DNA from: Pseudomonadota bacterium
GTDB taxonomy: Bacteria > Pseudomonadota > Alphaproteobacteria > Rhizobiales > Xanthobacteraceae
Length of the DNA stretch: 64,000 nt
Direction of reading: 5' to 3'
Assembly: GCA_003576765.1 (NCBI GenBank)
Contig: QEVP01000004.1
Location: forward strand, 1-64,000
The notes below the pieces were generated by a model. That model was not told where the DNA came from, did not search any database, and worked only from the letters and a program-made list of their open reading frames with translations. The number at the start of each line of letters is the position of its first letter. Within the stretch, counting starts at the first letter, position 1. Positions 19,676 to 27,957 of this stretch are shown piece after piece. The position numbers and the translations under genes are program-made.

Positions 19676-20415
19676 GCGTTACCGTCATTGCCAAAAACGA
19701 GGAGGCGTCGATCGCGCGCTGCCTTGAATCAGTTAGCTTTGCCGACGAGATCATTCTTGTCGATAGCGGCAGCACCGACCGGACGATCGAGATAGCCCGA
19801 TCGTTGGGAGCGAAGGTCACACAGACAAGCGATTGGCCCGGATTTGGGGCGCAGTTCAATCGGGCCATCGACCGGGCAACCCAAGAGTGGATTTTTTCTC
19901 TTGACGCGGACGAATGGATCGAAGCTCCCCTCGCCAGGGAGATTCAAAAGGTGATTGGCGATACGTCTTCGGTGACTGGCTACAGGGTGCCGCGGCGGTC
20001 CCGATTCTGCGGAAACGTGGTGCGACATTCTGGCTGGTGGCCGGACTATACGCCGAGACTCGTCCGAAATGGACATGGCCGATTTTCAGAGGAAATCGTT
20101 CATCTGCATCTCATTATCAACGGCACGATCGGTCACCTGACGAATCCTATCGAGCATGACAGCATCACCTCATGGGAGGATGCCAACGATAAGATCGAGC
20201 GGTACTCGACGGCGGCCGCCATACAGTTAGCCTCTCGCGGCCGTCGAGCCATGCCAACGACGGCGCCTCTCCGGGGGGCGGCTGCGTTTCTCAAGGCATA
20301 TCTCTTGCGGGCTGGCTTTCTGGATGGCCGTACGGGTTTAATGGTTGCGGAGTATAATTACCGCTACACTTATCAAAAATGGCATAAGCTTGCGCGTATG
20401 TCGAAGCAGAGTTGA
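19663..20415 (+). CDS. Family 2 glycosyltransferase, KdtX/WaaE-like
   Basis: 250 residues starting at a TTG with GGGGAGGG 6-13 bases upstream. GT2 features are SVTVIAKNEEASIARCL at the N-terminus, EIILVDSGSTDRT near residue 28 and FSLDADEWIEAPL near 80 (the DxD metal site). The middle part, RRSRFCGNVVRHSGWWPDYT then PRLVRNGHGRFSEE, is typical of the lipopolysaccharide-core transferases of the WaaE/KdtX group. It likely adds a hexose to core or O-chain. It overlaps galE by 13 bp in another frame and shares its lower GC, so the two form one transferred unit. Confidence 0.9.
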   Translation: MSTLSVTVIAKNEEASIARCLESVSFADEIILVDSGSTDRTIEIARSLGAKVTQTSDWPGFGAQFNRAIDRATQEWIFSLDADEWIEAPLAREIQKVIGDTSSVTGYRVPRRSRFCGNVVRHSGWWPDYTPRLVRNGHGRFSEEIVHLHLIINGTIGHLTNPIEHDSITSWEDANDKIERYSTAAAIQLASRGRRAMPTTAPLRGAAAFLKAYLLRAGFLDGRTGLMVAEYNYRYTYQKWHKLARMSKQS

Positions 20416-20453
20416 TATTAAAAAACAGTTCACGCTGCCGCGGCGATCTCCTC

Positions 20454-21584
20454 CTAGAACGTCACCACGCCGCGGATCGACTGGCCCTTGCGCATCAGGT
20501 CGAATGCCGTGTTGATCTCGGTGAGCGGCATGACGTGGGTGATCATCGGGTCGATCTCGATCTTGCCCTGCATGTACCAGTCGACGATCTTCGGCACGTC
20601 GGTGCGGCCGCGCGCGCCACCGAAGGCGGTGCCCTTCCACACCCGGCCGGTGACGAGCTGGAACGGCCGCGTCGCGATTTCGGCGCCGGCCGGCGCCACC
20701 CCGATGATGATCGACTGGCCCCAGCCGCGATGGCAGGCTTCCAGCGCCTGACGCATCACGGTGACGTTGCCGGTGCAGTCGAAGGTGTAGTCGGCGCCGC
20801 CGATCTGGTCGGCCGGCGTCTTGGTCATGTCGATCAGGTAGGGCACGAGGTCCTTGCCGACTTCGGTCGGATTGACGAAATGCGTCATGCCGAAGCGTTC
20901 GCCCCACGCCTTGCGGTCATTGTTGATATCGACGCCGATGATCATGTCGGCGCCGGCCAGCCGCAGCCCTTGCAGGACGTTGAGGCCGATGCCCCCTAAC
21001 CCGAACACGATCGCCTTGGCGCCGGGCTCGACCTTGGCGGTGTTGATCACCGCGCCGATCCCGGTGGTGACGCCGCAGCCGATGTAGCAGACCTTGTCGA
21101 ACGGCGCGTCCTCGCGGATCTTTGCGACCGCGATCTCCGGCAGCACGGTGTAGTTGGCGAAGGTCGAGGTGCCCATGTAGTGATGGACCGGCTTGCCATC
21201 GAGCGAGAAGCGCGAGGTGCCGTCCGGCATCAGGCCCTGGCCTTGCGTGGCGCGGATCGCGGTGCACAGGTTGGTCTTGCGCGACAGGCAGGACGGGCAC
21301 TGCCGGCATTCCGGCGTGTAGAGCGGAATAACGTGGTCGCCCTTCTTCACGCTGGTGACGCCGGGGCCGACATCGACCACCACGCCGGCGCCCTCGTGGC
21401 CGAGGATCGCCGGAAACAGCCCTTCCGGGTCGGCGCCCGACAGCGTGAACTCGTCGGTGTGGCAGACGCCGGTGGCCTTGATCTCGACCAGCACCTCGCC
21501 CGCCTTCGGCCCGTCGAGCCGGACCGTGGTCACTTCGAGGGGCTGGCCTGCGGCAACGGCAACAGCGGCGCGAACGTCCATCAT
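20454..21584 (-). CDS. S-(hydroxymethyl)glutathione dehydrogenase / class III alcohol dehydrogenase
   Basis: 376 residues; the second Met (MDVRAAV) is an equally good start. A zinc-dependent medium-chain dehydrogenase that oxidises the glutathione adduct of formaldehyde with NAD, and often reduces S-nitrosoglutathione. Visible features are [14 protein letters not shown] (catalytic zinc Cys near 40), LGHEGAGVV near 62, the structural zinc loop [17 protein letters not shown] near 90-106, and the nucleotide fold [12 protein letters not shown] near 195. The [14 protein letters not shown] segment is typical of class III. It is divergent from the DMT transporter gene. No dedicated S-formylglutathione hydrolase is adjacent. 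Confidence 0.94.
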   Translation of the reverse strand: MMDVRAAVAVAAGQPLEVTTVRLDGPKAGEVLVEIKATGVCHTDEFTLSGADPEGLFPAILGHEGAGVVVDVGPGVTSVKKGDHVIPLYTPECRQCPSCLSRKTNLCTAIRATQGQGLMPDGTSRFSLDGKPVHHYMGTSTFANYTVLPEIAVAKIREDAPFDKVCYIGCGVTTGIGAVINTAKVEPGAKAIVFGLGGIGLNVLQGLRLAGADMIIGVDINNDRKAWGERFGMTHFVNPTEVGKDLVPYLIDMTKTPADQIGGADYTFDCTGNVTVMRQALEACHRGWGQSIIIGVAPAGAEIATRPFQLVTGRVWKGTAFGGARGRTDVPKIVDWYMQGKIEIDPMITHVMPLTEINTAFDLMRKGQSIRGVVTF

Positions 21585-21656
21585 CTCACCTCACGTCGTC
21601 TCGATCTGCGCTGGCGGCAGGTGCGCCTGCGTAAAATGCTCGTTGCCGCATAGCAT

Positions 21657-22559
21657 ATGTTCAGGCAACCAGACCAGCAAATGGATCGCCGTTTCGACCA
21701 GCTTGCGGCCCAGGCCGCGCCCGCCGTGTTCGTCGTGCTGTGGAGCACGGGATTCGTCGCGACCAAATACGCGCTCGAGGGCGCCGAGCCGCTGACCTAT
21801 CTCGCCGCCCGCATGATGCTGGTGGTGGTGCTGATCGCCATCATCGTCGTGCTGAGCCGGCCGAAGTGGCCGGATGCGGCCGGCCTCTGGCACAGCGCCG
21901 TCGCCGGTCTTCTGGTCCACGGCTTCTATCTCGGGGGCGTCTCGATTGCGATTTTTCACTCCGTTCCGGTCGGGCTGTCGGCGCTCATTCCGGGCTTGCA
22001 GCCGATCCTGACCTCGACCATCGCCAACCGCTGGCTCGGCGAGCGGGTCACGCCGCTGCAATGGCTGGGGCTGGGGCTCGGCCTGTCGGGCGTTATCCTC
22101 ATCCTGCATGGCCGGCCGATGACCGGCGAGGTGGGGTGGGGATGGTTCGCCTCCGCCGTGGCGCTGGTCAGCATCACGCTCGGCGCGCTCTACCAAAAGC
22201 GCTACTGCGCCACCATCGACTGGCGCACCGGCAACCTGGTGCAGTACGTCGTGGTGGCGGCATTCTTTTCCCTCGGGTCGTGGCTGTTCGAGACCGGCGC
22301 CATCGACTGGACGTTCGAGTTCGTCGCCGCGCTGTTCTGGCTCGCGGTGGTGCTGTCGATCGGCTCGATCGGCGTGTTGTACTGGCTGATCCGGCGGCAG
22401 GCTGCGACGCAGGTGGCGAGCCTCTTCTACCTCGTGCCGGCGGTGACGGCGCTGATGGCCTACGTCCTGTTCGGCGAGCGGCTGGACATGCTCGCGATCC
22501 TCGGCATCGTGGTGTGCGCGGCCGCCGTGCTGCTCGTCAACAGGACCGCGCGGCGCTAG
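21657..22559 (+). CDS. DMT superfamily (EamA) transporter
   Basis: 300 residues with about ten hydrophobic segments in two EamA repeats (roughly 20-145 and 160-295), giving an inner-membrane exporter of small metabolites such as amino acids. Typical family motifs are VLWSTGFVATKYALEG near residue 27, VGLSALIPGLQPILTSTIA near 103, LGERVTPLQWLG near 125 and LVPAVTALMAYVLFGE near the end. A second Met at residue 9 is an alternative start. It is divergent from the alcohol dehydrogenase (72 bp) and convergent with the peroxiredoxin across a terminator. Substrate unknown. Confidence 0.88.
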   Translation: MFRQPDQQMDRRFDQLAAQAAPAVFVVLWSTGFVATKYALEGAEPLTYLAARMMLVVVLIAIIVVLSRPKWPDAAGLWHSAVAGLLVHGFYLGGVSIAIFHSVPVGLSALIPGLQPILTSTIANRWLGERVTPLQWLGLGLGLSGVILILHGRPMTGEVGWGWFASAVALVSITLGALYQKRYCATIDWRTGNLVQYVVVAAFFSLGSWLFETGAIDWTFEFVAALFWLAVVLSIGSIGVLYWLIRRQAATQVASLFYLVPAVTALMAYVLFGERLDMLAILGIVVCAAAVLLVNRTARR

Positions 22560-22575
22560 TGCTTCGTCACCGGTC

Positions 22576-22606
22576 ATAAAAAAGGGCGCCGGCGGCGCCC
22601 TTTTCG
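22576..22606. terminator. Bidirectional terminator between transporter and peroxiredoxin genes
   Basis: AAAAAAGGGCGCC-GGC-GGCGCCCTTTTC: a GC-rich hairpin with A-tract on one side and T-tract on the other, placed between two convergent genes. Confidence 0.85.
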
Positions 22607-22626
22607 TGTTTTGCGTTTTGTCCCGC

Positions 22627-23283
22627 TCAGGGCTGCGCCACGATGCGGAAATAGGGCTTTGGCGATTTCCAGCCTTTTGGGAATTTCTTGCGGGCCTCAT
22701 CCTCCGGAACGGCGGCGGAGAAGAACACGTCCTCGCCCGGCTTCCAGTCCGACGGGGTCGAGACGCCGTGGTTGGCGGTGAGCTGCAGCGAGTCGATCGC
22801 GCGCAAAATCTCCTGCCAGTTGCGGCCGGTGCTCATCGGATAGACGAACACCAGCTTGATCTTCTTGTCCGGGCCGATCACGAACACGTTGCGCACCGTG
22901 GCGTTGTCGGCCGGGGTGCGTGCATTGACGTCGCCCGCGGTGTCGGCCGGCAGCATGCCGTAGAGCTTCGCCACCTTGAAATCGGTGTCGCCGATCATCG
23001 GATAGTTGGGGGCCGCGCCTTGGGTTTCCTGGATGTCCTTGGCCCAGAGGTGGTGTTTGTCCACCGGATCGACGCTGACGCCGATCAGCTTGACGCCGCG
23101 CTTGTCGAATTCCGGCTTGAGCCGGGCGACGGCGCCAAGCTCGGTGGTGCAGACCGGGGTGAAATCCTTCGGGTGCGAAAAGAACAGCGCCCAGCTGTCG
23201 CCGAGCCAATCGTAAAAGCGGATGCGGCCTTCGGTGGTTTCGGCCTCGAAATCCGGCGCGGTCGCGCCAATCTGCAGCGTCAT
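22627..23283 (-). CDS. 1-Cys peroxiredoxin (PRDX6-like)
   Basis: 218 residues. It reduces hydrogen peroxide and organic hydroperoxides. The peroxidatic Cys45 lies in HPKDFTPVCTTELGA, and no other Cys is present in the chain, so it is a 1-Cys enzyme that needs an external thiol. The long C-terminal part (SLQLTANHGVSTPSDW, PGEDVFF) is typical of the PRDX6 group rather than the 2-Cys AhpC group. The start is placed at MTLQIGATAPDFEAET (23283), because the 21 residues upstream are low-complexity and unlike the family. It stands alone, convergent with the DMT transporter. Confidence 0.94.
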   Translation of the reverse strand: MTLQIGATAPDFEAETTEGRIRFYDWLGDSWALFFSHPKDFTPVCTTELGAVARLKPEFDKRGVKLIGVSVDPVDKHHLWAKDIQETQGAAPNYPMIGDTDFKVAKLYGMLPADTAGDVNARTPADNATVRNVFVIGPDKKIKLVFVYPMSTGRNWQEILRAIDSLQLTANHGVSTPSDWKPGEDVFFSAAVPEDEARKKFPKGWKSPKPYFRIVAQP

Positions 23284-23650
23284 GTCAGCCTCTCGCTTGC
23301 CTTCAAGTTGCGATGATGGACTCGTTATAGGAAGCGATCCGGGCAAACGGAACGGGTCGCAAAAAAGGATAATATTGTCCCCCTTCCGTTGTTTGCGGCA
23401 GCACGGTGTTCTCCGTTGGCGGCTTGCGGCAATACGGACATGTTACCGCGGTTTCATCCGAATGCCCCGACATTGCCCTTGATGCGCCGCACCGCCGCCC
23501 GCAGCGCCTGCGATGACCCTTGAACCGCGGCGGGGCCGCCGGCAACCAAGCTGGCAGATCCCGAAAAGAAGCGATCGCGGTATCGTTTTCTTAACCCTCG
23601 GTTTACGCCGGCGTGGAATCGCTGGCGGACCGCGCCAAGAGCCAAGAGAG
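23284..23650. other. Non-coding gap, no convincing gene
   Basis: 367 bp between the divergently read peroxiredoxin gene and the next hypothetical gene. Small ORFs exist on both strands, but none has coding-like composition or a recognisable domain. It should hold the promoters of both genes. A stretch near 23578-23600 (GGTATCGTTTTCTTAACC) is the most AT-rich part close to the plus-strand gene. Confidence 0.45.
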
Positions 23651-24238
23651 ATGAGTGAAGCGATGTCTGCCGCTGCAAATGTGTCCGTTCCTGCCATCGA
23701 TATTCCCGCCATCGCCAACGGCGATGCCAGCGCCCGCGCGCTTGCGCTGGTGCGCGACGGGGTGATCACCGGGGAGGGGCCGACCACCCGCGGGCGGGTT
23801 CATTTCTCGCGCTCGCTCGATGCCGACGACGCGGCGTGGTGCGAGCGCGTGCTGCTGGCCGCCGCGCTTGTCGATCAGCCGGTGAGCCGGGCCGAGGCGG
23901 AGGCGCTGTTCGAGATCAGCGACGCCGCCGCCGAGCGCAGCGACGACGGGCGCTTCGACGATCTCATGGCCCGGGCCATCGTCCATCATGCCGCGGCGGC
24001 CTCGGGACTGCCGGTGCCCCCGCGCAGCGTGGCGCTGTCGCCGGACACGCCGATCGAGAGCTGGGCGCCGACGCAGGCGGTCGGCGTCAATGTCGAGGTG
24101 CTGGAGTGGATCGCGAGCCAGATGCGCGGCAAGCGGCGCGCCAGCCCGATTTTCGCAACGCTCGCCGCCACCCTGATCGGGGCGGCAACGCTGCCGCTCG
24201 TGCAATCGCTGCCGGGTCTGATCGATCTCGGGATGTAA
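23651..24238 (+). CDS. Hypothetical protein
   Basis: 195 residues from the ATG at 23651, which has AAGAGAG just upstream. The longer ORF start at 23513 adds 46 residues of Arg-rich, non-coding-looking sequence. The protein is acidic and alanine-rich, with a middle stretch DQPVSRAEAEALFEISDAAAERS reminiscent of short EF-hand-adjacent or TerB-like helices. A moderately hydrophobic stretch (FATLAATLIGAATLPLVQSL) near the C-terminus could be a membrane anchor. No family recognised. It is followed by a good terminator, so it forms a one-gene unit. Confidence 0.7.
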   Translation: MSEAMSAAANVSVPAIDIPAIANGDASARALALVRDGVITGEGPTTRGRVHFSRSLDADDAAWCERVLLAAALVDQPVSRAEAEALFEISDAAAERSDDGRFDDLMARAIVHHAAAASGLPVPPRSVALSPDTPIESWAPTQAVGVNVEVLEWIASQMRGKRRASPIFATLAATLIGAATLPLVQSLPGLIDLGM

Positions 24239-24286
24239 CGGCCGCCGCTGGCGGCGTTCGGTCGTATTCAGCTTTCCGATAAATTT

Positions 24287-24310
24287 GGCCCCCTGCGGGG
24301 GCCATTTTTA
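24287..24310 (+). terminator. Rho-independent terminator
   Basis: GGCCCCC-TGC-GGGGGCC followed by ATTTTTA, 48 bp after the stop of the hypothetical gene at 23651-24238. Confidence 0.85.
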
Positions 24311-24414
24311 TGGGCGGCGCGAGGGCTTCGGTCTTCCGCGCCGGCGCGATTGCGGCTATGCCAGCGGGCGTACCCCCCCCTTCACATAGCCTTCAGCGGA
24401 CCAGCAAAAAGCCG

Positions 24415-26430
24415 ATGTTCAAACGAATCCTGATTGCCAATCGCGGCGAGATTGCCTGCCGGGTCATCAAGACCGCCCGCCGCATGGGGATCGCGACCGT
24501 CGCCGTCTATTCCGAGGCGGATCGCAACGCGCTTCACGTCGCGATGGCCGACGAGGCGGTGCCGATCGGCCCGCCGCCCGCGGCCGAGAGCTACCTGGTG
24601 ATGGAGCGGATCATCGAGGCGTGCCGCCAGACCGGCGCCGAGGCGGTGCATCCCGGCTACGGCTTTTTGTCCGAGCGAGAGGCATTCCCGCGGGCGCTGG
24701 CCGCGGCCGGCATCGTGTTCATCGGCCCCAATCCGGGCGCCATCGCCGCCATGGGCGACAAGATCGAATCCAAGAAGGCGGCGGCGAAGGCCAAGGTCTC
24801 GACCGTGCCGGGCCATCTCGGTGTCATCGAGGACGACAAGCAGGCCGTCAAAATCGCCGACGAGATCGGCTACCCGGTGATGATCAAGGCCTCCGCCGGC
24901 GGCGGCGGCAAGGGTATGCGCATCGCCCACAGCGCATCGGAAGTCGCCGAAGGTTTCAAGCTTGCGCGCGCCGAAGCCAAGTCGTCGTTCGGCGACGATC
25001 GCGTGTTCATCGAGAAGTTCATCGTCGATCCGCGCCATATCGAGATCCAGGTGCTCGGCGACAAGCATGGCAACGTGATCTATCTCGGCGAGCGCGAATG
25101 CTCGATCCAGCGCCGCAACCAGAAGGTGATCGAGGAGGCGCCCTCGCCGCTGCTGGACGAGGCGACGCGGCGCAAGATGGGCGAGCAGGCGGTGGCGCTC
25201 GCCAAGGCCGTGAACTACGATTCCGCCGGCACGGTCGAGTTCGTCGCCGGGCAGGACAAGAGCTTCTACTTTCTGGAGATGAACACACGACTGCAGGTCG
25301 AGCACCCGGTGACCGAGCTTGTCACCGGCATCGACCTGGTCGAGCAGATGATCCGGGTCGCCGCCGGCGAAAGGCTCACCATCGCGCAGAGCGATGTGAC
25401 GCTGACCGGCTGGGCGGTGGAATCGCGCGTCTATGCCGAGGACCCGTTCCGCAACTTCCTTCCCTCCATCGGACGGCTGGTCAAGTATCGCCCGCCGGCG
25501 GAGGCCACCCACGACGGCGTGACCGTGCGCAACGATACCGGCGTCACCGAGGGTGGCGAGATTTCGCTGTACTACGACCCGATGATCGCCAAGCTGATCA
25601 CGCACGCGCCCTCGCGCGCGGCGGCGATCGATGCCCACGCCCATGCGCTCGACGATTTCTATGTCGATGGCATCCGCCACAACATTCCGTTCCTCTCGGC
25701 CCTGATGGATCATCCGCGCTGGCGCGAGGGGCGGCTGTCCACCGGCTTCATCGCCGAGGAGTTTCCGAAAGGGTTTGCCGTGCGCGCGCCGGAGGGCGAT
25801 ATCGCCCGCCGCATTGCTGCCGTCGGCGCGGCGATCGATCATGTTCTGGGCGAGCGCAAGCGGCTGATCTCCGGCCAGATGGACGGCCGGCAGGTCGCAC
25901 GTGAACGGCGGCGCGCGGTGTGGCTCGGCCGCAGTGAGATCGCGCTGGAGATCGCCCGCGATGCCGAAGGCATTGCCGTGCGCTTCGTCATGCCGGACGG
26001 CACGCTTGGGCCCGAGCGGCACCTGGTCTCGGCGTGGAAGCCGGGCGAGCCGGTGTGGCACGGCACGGTGGACGGCACCGCCATCGCCGTTCAGGTGCGC
26101 CCGATCGCCAACGGTTTCCGCCTCTCCCATCGCGGCATCGAGGTGCCGGTCTATGTCTATACCGAGACCGAGGCGGCAGCCGCGCGGCTGATGCCGGAAG
26201 AGGCCGTATCCGACACCGGCAAGAAGTTGTTGTGCCCGATGCCGGGTCTTGTCATTTCCGTCGACGTCGCGGAGGGGCAGGAGGTCAAGGCCGGCGAAAC
26301 GCTGGCGGTGATCGAGGCGATGAAGATGCAGAACGTGCTGCGCGCCGAGCGCGACGGCACGGTCAAGGCGATCCACGCCAAGCCCGGCGCGACGCTCGCG
26401 GTGGATGCGCTGATCCTCGAATTTGCGTGA
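24415..26430 (+). CDS. pccA: Propionyl-CoA carboxylase, biotin-carrying alpha subunit
   Basis: 671 residues. The biotin carboxylase half (about 1-450) carboxylates biotin with ATP and bicarbonate; the beta subunit (not in this window) then transfers CO2 to propionyl-CoA, giving methylmalonyl-CoA. Visible features are FKRILIANRGEIACRVI at the N-terminus, the ATP-grasp KASAGGGGKGMRIAH near 160, EMNTRLQVEHPVTE near 288 and the biotinyl domain with Lys637 in EAMKMQNV. The middle PCC-BT-like region separates it from acetyl-CoA AccC. Methylcrotonyl-CoA carboxylase is the main alternative, but the sequence is closest to rhizobial PccA. The ATG at 24415 fits the family start; codons upstream are non-coding in appearance. 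Confidence 0.92.
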   Translation: MFKRILIANRGEIACRVIKTARRMGIATVAVYSEADRNALHVAMADEAVPIGPPPAAESYLVMERIIEACRQTGAEAVHPGYGFLSEREAFPRALAAAGIVFIGPNPGAIAAMGDKIESKKAAAKAKVSTVPGHLGVIEDDKQAVKIADEIGYPVMIKASAGGGGKGMRIAHSASEVAEGFKLARAEAKSSFGDDRVFIEKFIVDPRHIEIQVLGDKHGNVIYLGERECSIQRRNQKVIEEAPSPLLDEATRRKMGEQAVALAKAVNYDSAGTVEFVAGQDKSFYFLEMNTRLQVEHPVTELVTGIDLVEQMIRVAAGERLTIAQSDVTLTGWAVESRVYAEDPFRNFLPSIGRLVKYRPPAEATHDGVTVRNDTGVTEGGEISLYYDPMIAKLITHAPSRAAAIDAHAHALDDFYVDGIRHNIPFLSALMDHPRWREGRLSTGFIAEEFPKGFAVRAPEGDIARRIAAVGAAIDHVLGERKRLISGQMDGRQVARERRRAVWLGRSEIALEIARDAEGIAVRFVMPDGTLGPERHLVSAWKPGEPVWHGTVDGTAIAVQVRPIANGFRLSHRGIEVPVYVYTETEAAAARLMPEEAVSDTGKKLLCPMPGLVISVDVAEGQEVKAGETLAVIEAMKMQNVLRAERDGTVKAIHAKPGATLAVDALILEFA

Positions 26431-26438
26431 ACAGGCAA

Positions 26439-26735
26439 ATGGAGACCCTCGCGCGCCATCTCGTGATCCGGGGCCGGGTGCAGGGCGTCGGCTACCGCGC
26501 GTGGGCCGCCGACGAAGCGCGCATGCGTGGGCTTGAGGGTTGGGTGCGCAACCGCCGTGACGGCAGCGTCGAGGCGGTGCTGGCGGGGCCGGAAGCCGTC
26601 GTTGCAGACATGATGGCATACTGCCGGCGCGGGCCGGTCTCCGCGCGCGTCGATGCGATCGACGAGGCGGCGGCCAGCGGCGATCTGTTGCGCCTGCGCG
26701 GACGCGAGCGCTTTGCGGTGCTGCCGACGGTGTGA
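26439..26735 (+). CDS. Acylphosphatase
   Basis: 98 residues. It hydrolyses the carboxyl-phosphate bond of acyl phosphates. The signature RGRVQGVGYRAWAADEA near residues 11-27 carries the catalytic Arg, and GWVRNRRDGSVEAVLAG near 35-51 carries the catalytic Asn. It starts 8 bp after the pccA stop, so the two are very likely co-transcribed; a GTG four codons earlier overlaps the pccA end and is an alternative start. A pairing of acylphosphatase with propionyl-CoA carboxylase is suggestive, but a shared pathway is inference. Confidence 0.93.
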   Translation: METLARHLVIRGRVQGVGYRAWAADEARMRGLEGWVRNRRDGSVEAVLAGPEAVVADMMAYCRRGPVSARVDAIDEAAASGDLLRLRGRERFAVLPTV

Positions 26736-26744
26736 GGCAAAGCC

Positions 26745-27455
26745 TCAGCCGTTGCCGCCGGCCTCTCCGAAGACCTCGCCGAACGTCTGCCGCAGGGCGG
26801 CGTCGACCTCGTCCATGGTCACCGGCAAGCCGAGATCGACCAGGCTGGTGACGCCGTAGCGCGCCTCAGTGACCCCGCACGGCACGATACCGGAAAAATG
26901 CGCGAGCTCCGGTTCGACGTTGAGCGCGACCCCGTGGAACGACACCCAGCGCCTGAGCCGGACGCCGATCGCCGCGATCTTGTCCTCATGGCCCGGCCCC
27001 TTGTCGGGGCGCGCCACCCAGACGCCGACGCGATCCTCGCGCCGCTCGCCGCGCACGTTGAAGAGGTCGAGGGTGCGGATCAGCCATTCCTCAAGGCTGG
27101 CGACGTAGCGCCGCACGTCCGGCCCGCGGCGCTTGAGGTCGAGCATGACGTAGGCGACGCGCTGGCCGGGGCCGTGATAGGTGACCTGGCCGCCGCGGCC
27201 GCTGGCGAATACCGGAAATCGCGCATCGAGCAGGTCGCCGGCGCGCCCGCTGGTGCCGGACGTGTAGAGCGGCGGATGCTCGAGGAGCCACACCAGTTCG
27301 GGCGCGGCGCCATCGGCGATGGCGGCGGCGCGGGCGTCCATCGCCGCGACCGCATCCGGGTAGGCAACCGGCGCCGTCGCGACACGCCACTCCACCGGCG
27401 CGCTGCCGGGCGGCGTTGCAAGCCTCAATTCAAGTTCGGCGCGGCTGTTTACCAT
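26745..27455 (-). CDS. lipB: Octanoyl-[acyl-carrier-protein]-protein N-octanoyltransferase
   Basis: 236 residues. It moves octanoate from acyl carrier protein to lipoyl domains, the first step of lipoate assembly on 2-oxoacid dehydrogenases and GcvH. Visible family motifs are [14 protein letters not shown] near 57, [20 protein letters not shown] near 88 (RGGxxTxHGPGQ), the Lys in [12 protein letters not shown] near 157 and the catalytic Cys in [18 protein letters not shown] near 190. It is convergent with the acylphosphatase (9 bp gap) and divergent from the FliN-like gene. LipA is not in the window. Confidence 0.97.
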   Translation of the reverse strand: MVNSRAELELRLATPPGSAPVEWRVATAPVAYPDAVAAMDARAAAIADGAAPELVWLLEHPPLYTSGTSGRAGDLLDARFPVFASGRGGQVTYHGPGQRVAYVMLDLKRRGPDVRRYVASLEEWLIRTLDLFNVRGERREDRVGVWVARPDKGPGHEDKIAAIGVRLRRWVSFHGVALNVEPELAHFSGIVPCGVTEARYGVTSLVDLGLPVTMDEVDAALRQTFGEVFGEAGGNG

Positions 27456-27515
27456 TCACTAACCATGGCTGTGCTGATCTGCCCGGTATCAGCATATCCG
27501 TGTCCGGGAGCGCCC

Positions 27516-27758
27516 GTGCCGACCCTCGATAAGGTTTCCGTCGATCTGATGGTGGTGCTCGGCACCACCTCGATGCCCGTGCATCAGGTAATGCGGCTGA
27601 GCCGCGGCGCAATCATCGAACTCGATAGCACCGAGCAGGACGAGGTCAAGGTGCTGGCCAACAACATGCCGGTGGCCAGTGGTGCGGTGGTGGTCAACCG
27701 CAACCGGATCGCGGTCGAAGTCAAGCGGATGCTGCCGCGCTCCCCCGACGGAAGATAA
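27516..27758 (+). CDS. FliN/SpoA-domain protein, orphan
   Basis: 80 residues made of little more than one SpoA (surface presentation of antigens) domain, with SVDLMVVLGTTSMPVHQVM, LSRGAIIELDS, NNMPVASGAVVVNRNRIAVEV and KRMLP. This is the C-terminal half of the flagellar switch protein FliN, which dimerises in the rotor C-ring. The GTG at 27516 is chosen because GGAG lies 5 bases upstream; an in-frame ATG at 27465 would add 17 residues. No flagellar gene surrounds it, so it may be a stand-alone FliN copy or a phosphatase-like or regulatory SpoA protein. It is followed by tRNA-Leu. Confidence 0.85.
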   Translation: MPTLDKVSVDLMVVLGTTSMPVHQVMRLSRGAIIELDSTEQDEVKVLANNMPVASGAVVVNRNRIAVEVKRMLPRSPDGR

Positions 27759-27847
27759 CCGCAAAACCCCTCAAGCGGCCTTGTCGCGTTCCTGCCGATT
27801 TGTTACATGGGCGCCGTCGCCCTGCCGGCCTGCGCCGCAGGGAGGTT

Positions 27848-27932
27848 GCGCTCGTGGCGGAACTGGTAGACGCGCTGCCTTGAGGTGGCAGTGAGTAACA
27901 TCGTGGGGGTTCGAGTCCCTCCGAGCGCACCA
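27848..27932 (+). tRNA. tRNA-Leu (anticodon GAG)
   Basis: Class II cloverleaf. The acceptor GCGCTCG pairs with CGAGCGC (27922-27928), followed by A and an encoded CCA. The anticodon stem CTGCC/GGCAG encloses TTGAGGT, giving GAG. There is a long variable arm, and the T arm is GGGGG-TTCGAGT-CCCTC. 85 nt. The acceptor stem sequence is identical to that of the tRNA-Arg at 17776. Confidence 0.95.
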
Positions 27933-27957
27933 GCCCGAAAACCTCGACAATTCTGAC

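Noticed and set aside
23303..23545. Minus-strand ORF with a CPYC motif, possible zinc-ribbon microprotein
   Set aside because: Only one Cys pair, no ribosome binding site, and flanking residues look like random translation; placed in the peroxiredoxin promoter region.
24382..26619. 745-residue minus-strand ORF opposite pccA
   Set aside because: Antisense shadow of a clear carboxylase gene, with no recognisable domain.
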